A stretch of DNA of 64,000 nucleotides from Trichobilharzia regenti (taxonomy: Eukaryota; Platyhelminthes; Trematoda; Strigeidida; Schistosomatidae), in assembly GCA_944472135.2 (NCBI GenBank), contig CALYDD020000289.1, forward strand, positions 62,001 to 126,000, read 5' to 3'. The notes below the pieces were generated by a model. It saw only the letters and a list, made by a program, of their open reading frames with translations. It was not told the origin of the DNA and ran no database searches. A program made the translations under genes and the position numbers. This document shows, one piece after another, positions 58,005-64,000 of this stretch (position 1 is the first letter of the stretch; every line of letters starts with the position of its first letter).

Positions 58005-58380
58005 TGGACACTAGTAACTAGTGTGATGTGTCTAGTCCTTTCTTTGGTGCTGACTGAATTCTATCAGTCAGGTTTGTAATATGGCCACCATTCTAGGTAG
58101 CTCGTCATCACGGTGCACAGTAATTTGATGATATTAGATGGTTGGAGGCAATCAGCAGGAAGCCTTGCCTCCAGTCCTACAGGAGGTCAATCGCGAGCGC
58201 GAATAGCTCAGTGGCGAAGTATCTGACTGAAGCACTGGGTTCGAACCTCAGAAAGGACATGAGTTCCTTCAATGTTGCAGATACGCCTTGCTGATGAGTT
58301 CCAACTAGGACGAAACCCTATTGGAAGACTTCCTGTGGTCGATTGCCTCTAACCATCTAATATCATCAAACCAATGCTGA
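58005..58380 (+). repeat. Family C SINE, leader plus inverted tail plus full copy
   Basis: The left arm (58005-58115) is followed by a minus tail piece (about 58130-58165) and a plus copy (58167-58380) with TAGCTCAGTGGCGAAG, B box GGGTTCGAACCTC and a hammerhead block. Core CTGATGA is at 58291-58297, GAAA at 58312-58315, and helix II GTTCC with GGAC has a bulge. The cleavage triplet is lost. The inverted second arm is missing. Confidence 0.75.
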
Positions 58381-58425
58381 ATGTATAGAAATTCAGCCTA
58401 CGTCTGTTTATCTATCTATTTATTT

Positions 58426-58800
58426 GGTTTGCAGGGATTTCATTGGTTAAAGGAGTGACATCAGTTAGAGAACTATTGAACAGACGCTTTGTCCTAGATT
58501 GGGACCCTTCAGAACTATGCACCCACCTGGGTTCATATCTTCCAGTTACAGGGTGAGATCATAGATCATTAAGACACTGGGACCCGACCTAATGGTGCAT
58601 GAATTCCGACTTCTTCCAATTCGTGATGTATATTTCGCGTAACTGCCACTATAGAGTAAACGTTCTCTTGCCTGACTTGGTGGACCCCACTGGTTACGAC
58701 TTCTCACTAGAACCCCAGATATTTTCCGTAAAGGGAGAGTCGCTGGTAAGCATCGAATTAATTATCAAGTGTTGGCCTGCAGGGATTTGATTGGTTTGTT
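58426..58800 (-). repeat. Family A SINE, near full length, with a second truncated tail
   Basis: A minus copy (58426-58765) includes the 5' region, worn tRNA-like block and hammerhead block (plus strand CGCTTTGTCCTAGATTGGGA). At 58768-58797 a second tail (AAGTGTTGGCCTGCAGGGAT) begins and stops at once, a minimal insertion. Confidence 0.75.
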
Positions 58801-59804
58801 TATTGTTCCATAAGTGATGATTATTTGACGACTCCATGGCGAAAGCATCTGGTCTCCTTGTAAGATAGACAGACTAGACAGAATGTAGGATGCATTTTAA
58901 TGATGCGATGGCACCTATTGTTCTTACATCAAGCATTTACTGACTACACATACAGACAGCTTCTTCATAGTCAAACCTTACTGTTTCCGAATTTATCATG
59001 TAAAAGTTGTACAGCATTCACCCATAATAAATTTCAAGGGGAAATGAGAAAAATTCGTCAGGTATCATCTCTTGTGTAACCTTAAACTCTCCGTATCCGA
59101 ATCCGAAATAATAACAATAACTGATTTATTCTTCACAAACATTTACACAAAATAGAGAACTTTCAGAGTAGTTCATTGGTATTTTTTCTTTCGTCTCTAT
59201 GAGATACATGGCAATAGGCTAAAAGGCGAAGAGAAATACAGAAAATTCTGTGCATTGTGTTGAGTGGAAATCCGGGTAGCTCAGTCTGTGATTCAAGGAG
59301 GCAGGGGTAGGAGGCAAACTATGTAAAAGTTGGCAGTTGATGCCCTCCGTTCGATCCCAGGTGAATTTATCATCACAGTAATGTTGAACAATTTCTGTAC
59401 AGCAATCAAGGAGCCTCCAACTTCTTTTTGACTACATAAATAGGCTTACAACTCAATGAAACAGTAGAAATCATAGTGTCGTAGGCATAAAAAATTCCAA
59501 CGTAGGCTGTTTTATTTGTTCAAAAGTATTTACTGATATAGCAAAATGGGTATGCCTAATAAACATACATAGGCACTTAAGTAAATACATTTTCCATCAC
59601 AAGAGATAAATGGTTAGACATGTTTTTTTTTAAAAATTGAATAGACCAACCAATCAATAAACTAATCAGTCAGTCAGCCAATCAATCAATCATTTCATCC
59701 ATCCATCAGACCATCAGCTGATTTTTACAGATATAAAGACAAGCGCTTACGTAAGCGATACAGGAATACATAAATTAAATGATTTAGTCATATATATATA
59801 TATA
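58801..59804. other. Mostly unassigned; a tRNA-like spot and a TA run
   Basis: About 59268-59372 has TAGCTCAGTCTGTGATTC and, 60 bases on, CGTTCGATCCCAGG, A- and B-box-like sequences spaced too far apart for a normal tRNA. A TA run lies at 59791-59808. The rest is unassigned. Confidence 0.4.
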
Positions 59805-60330
59805 TATACCTGCAGACCTTCATAATTCTGAAATCAGTTTGGATATCAGCTATATTCAGCGTAAGGAACAAACTTCGGATTTTCAACACGCATGTTAACT
59901 CAATCAGTTCTTATTTATGGTCCATAGACTAAGTGTATCACTGGAGGCATTTCTAACAGGCTACTGCAGACATTTATCAATAGCTGCTTTCACTGGCTGC
60001 GTATTGAAAATCAGGTTGTCGGCCAGAAAGGATTAGCAACAAGGGACTCTGGCTGGTGGCGAATCAGCCAATAACCTACTGCCCAATAGATATGCAGATG
60101 GATCAGATACACAGTGAAGAGACGACTGAGTGAAATAGTGCATCACATCCTAAAGTGGAACCCAAATGACAAACGAGGAGTTGGGCGTTGGCCCAAGGAT
60201 GACACAGAGGAGATGACATGAGGATGAAACCAAAGATTATGGGCAATCGTAGAGACAGATGAATACAACTTCAGGGAATAAGATAAAATGCAAATGTATT
60301 GTTGAAGCCACACGGGACAGAAAAAATCTA
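59805..60330 (+). mobile_element. RTE-like LINE, C-terminal part and 3' end
   Basis: It begins within the region coding RIxNxRIFNTxVNSVL (TTCGGATTTTCAACACGCAT) and continues through the CxLRxIxxxRxQEG-like segment to about 60330. The 3' tail (TTGAAGCCACACGGGACAG) has diverged from the family ending. Confidence 0.75.
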
Positions 60331-60427
60331 ATGACAATACATTAGTGCCTACATAAAAAGTGTGCAATCATTTTTTTCATTTTTGAAAAAATCATTTCAT
60401 CATTCATCTCCTAATACTAATATTATA

Positions 60428-60428
60428 C

Positions 60429-60462
<34 letters not shown>

Positions 60463-60720
60463 TGCTTTATTCCAAAGTAGCACTTATGCTACACCATGGA
60501 AATCTCAGCATTCGGTACAACACTGCGTCTGATTTACTCAAAATAACATTACATGGTATAGGTAGATAAAATCGATGACAGCAACGTTTTCCTGTTTATG
60601 GTGCAAAAAGTATAAAATACTAATGAAAAATTAATTATAAAATAATAGAAATAGTGTGACCACAAATTACAAATTGGAGAAGATCAAAGAGGCATTCATT
60701 TTGCTAATTACATAGTAATT
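60428..60720 (-). mobile_element. CR1-like LINE 3' end with (TTA)n tail
   Basis: The (TAA)n run at 60428-60463 is, on the minus strand, a TTA repeat following GCTGAGATTTCCATGGTG and CTTTGGAATAAAGCAA. That order and spacing match the CR1-like 3' end at 31640-31710. The part beyond about 60560 is assigned only by continuity. Confidence 0.55.
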
Positions 60721-61939
60721 TATAAGTTCTCTGCTTAACACCTTCTCCACCATATAGAATGGGGCCGAATACGGTATCTTTTATGCTGCATGGTTGGAGG
60801 CAGTCAGCAGGATGCCTCCATCGCCATCAAGCAGTTATAAACAAAACTATGAAGGCAGAAAGAGATAATTGTGAACCTTACACTAACTTGGTGATTAAAC
60901 TTACAAAACTAAATTATATATCAATAAATTATATAATCTTCATTAAATCCTAAATTTTCTTGTATTTTCTGTTCCATTTAGAACATTTTCCTGTTTCACC
61001 TAAACGTCAGTCACCTTACTCTTCTTCACTATCTTATCAAAGCATATTTTCTGTAGCTACGTAACTTATTGCATTAGTACATTGTTTGCAGTTAAACTCT
61101 GTTTCTACCCTAAGTTTCCGACTGTCATTTTTTCCAGAATATTCGTCTAATTACCTCTTAAATAGTCAATCCTTTAAACTCTTAACAATCTTACTATATA
61201 CATCATTCCCGACTTATGTTACTCTTAGTTCTAACAAATTACTTCTTGTCACTGTGAAAGGGTGTGTTTAAATCTTTATTATAATTTATATCTTTATAGT
61301 GATGAGGTTGTAACCAGTTGAGTCCTCGAAATAAAAAAAAGGTGAACTCAAATTCTTTTGGTGCATTTATCGTTCTTGCTTTGTACAAGAACATAAAACA
61401 GAAAAATTGCGTATTTATAGATTTTTATGTACATTATTATTAGCGTTATTGTTAGCAGAGAAGCAACGTCTCCTGACTGGTTTTTTTTCCTGCTGAAGGT
61501 TATTCTGTCATCTCTTTTTTGCCGTTTCTTAGACAGTCCGGTGATATATCTGCGAATCGTATCCGCGCATGTTAAGTCTGCTGTGATTGGTTGGTGAGTT
61601 CATCATGACCCCGATTCGGGACAAAAGACAGTGACCTCAATTGTTGCCTACAAATTTGGCTTGCAGACAACTCTCACCACAATATGACCAAAGAGATTAT
61701 ACTGTTATACATATTCTGATGTTTCAATAACTATCAACCAGTCATCTAGTACTTTTGGTTTTAGAGCGGAATACAGGCTAACAAAATCACTACTGAATAT
61801 TTTGTGTTGGGGATTTTGACCCTAAGAAGAGACAAAAATAACCTAATAATAATAATATGATGTTGGCTAACCTGGTCAATGAATGACTCAAGGAACAATC
61901 ACCACCAGTATGAAATTACATGGACAGGTAATGAGACAA
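60721..61939. other. Mostly unassigned; short family C tail
   Basis: GGTTGGAGGCAGTCAGCAGG at about 60793-60812 is a minus-strand family C tail. No gene or other repeat is seen. Confidence 0.45.
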
Positions 61940-62437
61940 TATGAAAATAATACGACAATAATCAGACAAACAAAATTATTCTGTCCTTCAACATTGAGTC
62001 ACTTTTCACCAATGTCCCACTCAAGGAAACGGTCTGCTTCATATGCAGATATATAGATGACAACCATCTCAATATTGGAATACCGGCGACATATTTGAAA
62101 GAATTATTATTGAGATGCACTCTGAACGTCCAGTTCGCATTCAGCGTCACCATCTAGAGACAAAAGGATGGTATTGCAATGGGATCTCCTTGGGTCCACC
62201 ACTATCAGAATGCTTCGTGGCAAGCCTCGAGACAGGTCTACTAAAGCCAAGCATTGACAGCTTACGACTGTATAAAAGACACATAGACGACATATTCATT
62301 ATTTGTGACGACAACAATGACCCCACTCTACTGCTGAAGACATTTAACTGTTGCCATCCAGCAATAAAATTCACTCTTGAAATGGAAAACTAGTCAAAAA
62401 TTCCGTTTCTTGATATGGAACTAACAAGAAGAACTGA

Positions 62438-63217
62438 TTGGAGCTTAAGAAGATCAATCCACAGAAAACCTACGTGAATGGTCAACTAACAAGCTTCTAT
62501 AGCTGGGCGCCCATTCAACAAAAGCGGAATTTAATTAAATCACTTGCCACCCGCATCCGACGCATCTGTAGTCCCGACGTTCTGGAAACAGAAATAGATA
62601 TTCTAAGAGAAATCTTCATCCAAAATGGATACCCACTGAGATTCAACGACAAAAGTATGAAACCAATAATTCGGAGAAACGAAACTTTAATTGCGCCTAA
62701 AAAGAAACTCTACATGAACTTGGATTTCAAGGGAGATTTAGCAAGCTATATTCTCAAGAGAAGGATCACATCATCTCTGAGAAGAACATTCTTTGCAGAG
62801 ACGCTACGAATAGTGTTCTCCAGTCGCCCACTGATCTACAGAAGCCTCAAGGACAAGATCCTGCATCTGGCCAATTCTATGACCATATATCAGTTCACCT
62901 GCTGCTGTGGAGCCAGGTACATCGGCCGTTCAACGCACATCCTGTCCAAGAGGATTCAAGAACACTATCCAGTATGGTTGCGAAACGGCAATAGTGGGGC
63001 AATAAGGAGTGCGATAATTGAACACCTGGTTAACACTGATCATTCCATTTCAACAAACGCCTCTTGCTTCAAAGTAATCTACAGAGTCAAGAATAACCTA
63101 TCAAAGGCAATACGGTTTCATCTACTTTGTATCGCTGAAGCTCTGGCCATTCACATAGAAAAGCCGGAGCTGTGCATACAAAAGAAGATTACTCAACCAC
63201 TTCTACTGTCATTGTAA
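62438..63217 (+). CDS. PLE linker and GIY-YIG endonuclease, C-terminal 259 codons
   Basis: The frame begins just after RT motif C and codes SFYSWAPIQQKRNLIKSLATR (19-39), a LYMNLDFKGDLASYILKRR linker and the endonuclease. That starts YQFTCCCGARYIGRSTHILS (about residues 150-169), with Arg and EHYPVWLRNG following, then SAIIEHLVNTDHSIS and LLCIAEALAIHIEKPELCIQ near the end. The domain is complete and matches the 53216-54583 protein in order. It is not joined in frame to the RT, and its ATG is probably fortuitous. Confidence 0.8.
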   Translation: MELKKINPQKTYVNGQLTSFYSWAPIQQKRNLIKSLATRIRRICSPDVLETEIDILREIFIQNGYPLRFNDKSMKPIIRRNETLIAPKKKLYMNLDFKGDLASYILKRRITSSLRRTFFAETLRIVFSSRPLIYRSLKDKILHLANSMTIYQFTCCCGARYIGRSTHILSKRIQEHYPVWLRNGNSGAIRSAIIEHLVNTDHSISTNASCFKVIYRVKNNLSKAIRFHLLCIAEALAIHIEKPELCIQKKITQPLLLSL

Positions 63218-63601
63218 CAACTTTTTTGTTTTGATTTGATTTGAATTTTTTTTGATTTTGATGACTTAAGTTTGTTTCTTTGCACGTTCTTTAATTGCTT
63301 ATAATTCTTGTATTCATTTAGAACTCTTACATAATTTCGTTTTATCTACTTTGTTTCTATGTGCATCCTGAGTAAAACTCATTCATCAAACTACTCAAAT
63401 TATTACATAACTTGTTTTAACAACTGTTTGTGACAGCTCATCATCTTTGTTGCTACCCTAATTTCATTACACCTAATTTTCTTGACTTGTATTACCAATC
63501 TTCACCTGTTTAGTTAAAATAACCATAACCAATTGTAATTTTGTTCGACAAACTTAATGTACACATACATAAAAAATAACACATATATATTTGCGATTGT
63601 A

Positions 63602-63642
63602 CAGCTAAGTGGATGAATTCACCGAAAAGAGACTCTTCGCTG
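63602..63642 (+). ncRNA. PLE terminal hammerhead-like motif
   Basis: Possible helix I is CAGC (63602-63605) with GCTG (63639-63642), GAAA is at 63624-63627, and helix III AAGAG pairs with CTCTT around a single base, followed by C. The stretch where CTGANGA should be reads TAAGTGGATGA, which is not canonical. PLEs are known to carry reduced hammerheads, so this is a candidate only. Confidence 0.4.
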
Positions 63643-63942
63643 ATCTACGTGTTTTGTTTTCACTAATCAGACTCACAAGCTACAATGTAAAACTATCATA
63701 CGTCAACGAAATGACGGTCAGCATATTCGTCGATGTAGGCTAAATACACAAATTACGAAGAAATAACTAGCCGAGTTAGCGGCAATAAAAAAAAAGTAGC
63801 CCAACACAGTGTAATGACCAAACGTCAAATCTTCACCCAACTAGTTAAGGTAAACATGAGACACCTAGATCTACTAACAATAGCCTTTGCTGTGGCTAAA
63901 CATCCATGCAACTGAAATATGCTTCACTTCTCTATTGCGTTG

Positions 63943-64000
63943 GTAGTTCAGTGGTATAGTGCTCGCCAACCAAGCACGTAGTCCTCAGCCAACTCACTTA
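63943..64000 (+). repeat. Family B SINE head, cut by the window end
   Basis: GCGTTGGTAGTTCAGTGGTA is the family B head with its A box. The body type cannot be judged. Confidence 0.6.

Larger units (their letters stand above)
61940..63670 (+). mobile_element. Penelope-like element, RT to 3' terminus
   Basis: RT motif A reads LSFNIESLFTNVPLKETVCF (about 61980-62039) and motif B starts GIAMGS before a frameshift. In frame 62115-62393, motif C reads KRHIDDIFIICDD, then a stop. A second frameshift leads into the 259-codon frame. The 3' UTR runs to the terminal motif at 63602-63642. At least two frameshifts and two stops interrupt the coding region; the RT N-terminus is missing. Confidence 0.85.

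Overview
The window is AT-rich, repeat-dominated eukaryotic DNA. I recognise no host protein-coding gene in it. Three things point to a blood fluke (Schistosoma or a close relative): a Smalpha-type SINE with an intact hammerhead ribozyme at 12658-12702, many Penelope-like retroelement (PLE) pieces ending in a GIY-YIG endonuclease, and many 5'-truncated RTE-type LINE copies resembling the schistosome SR2 group. The species call rests on recognition from memory, not on a search. The sequence is probably intergenic or a large intron.

Layout. RTE-like LINE 3' halves recur at about 3.4, 7.9, 17.0, 18.8, 22.3, 30.8, 38.6, 45.3, 46.9, 48.4, 50.2, 51.6 and 59.8 kb. CR1-like LINE pieces lie at 31.6-32.8 and 60.4 kb. 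PLE pieces lie at 7.0, 9.1, 12.1, 16.0, 25.1, 26.2, 34.1, 40.6, 43.9, 50.8, 53.0-54.7 and 61.9-63.6 kb. The longest open frame is a 455-codon RT plus GIY-YIG frame at 53216-54583 on the minus strand. Between these sit three tRNA-like SINE families. Family A (about 390 bp, roughly 20 pieces) has an internal tRNA-like promoter followed by a hammerhead-like fold. Family B has one tRNA-like head joined to either of two bodies. Family C has a palindromic leader, a tRNA-like core and a second, different hammerhead-like fold.

How the parts work together. Family B body type 2 ends in the same roughly 40 bases as the RTE LINEs and is flanked by target-site duplications. Body type 1 ends like the CR1-like LINE. 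So one SINE head appears to have been captured by two different LINE machineries. The most striking locus is 24183-24759. There, a near-complete 7SL (SRP) RNA sequence is joined directly to a complete family B SINE, and a perfect 13-bp duplication flanks the pair. This marks one retrotransposition of a 7SL-SINE chimera. A 195-bp PLE-terminal foldback with its own 13-bp duplication interrupts a family A SINE at 40927-41147.

Most coding remnants carry frameshifts or stops and are annotated as element fragments. Element edges were judged by eye from shared sequence between copies and may be off by tens of bases.
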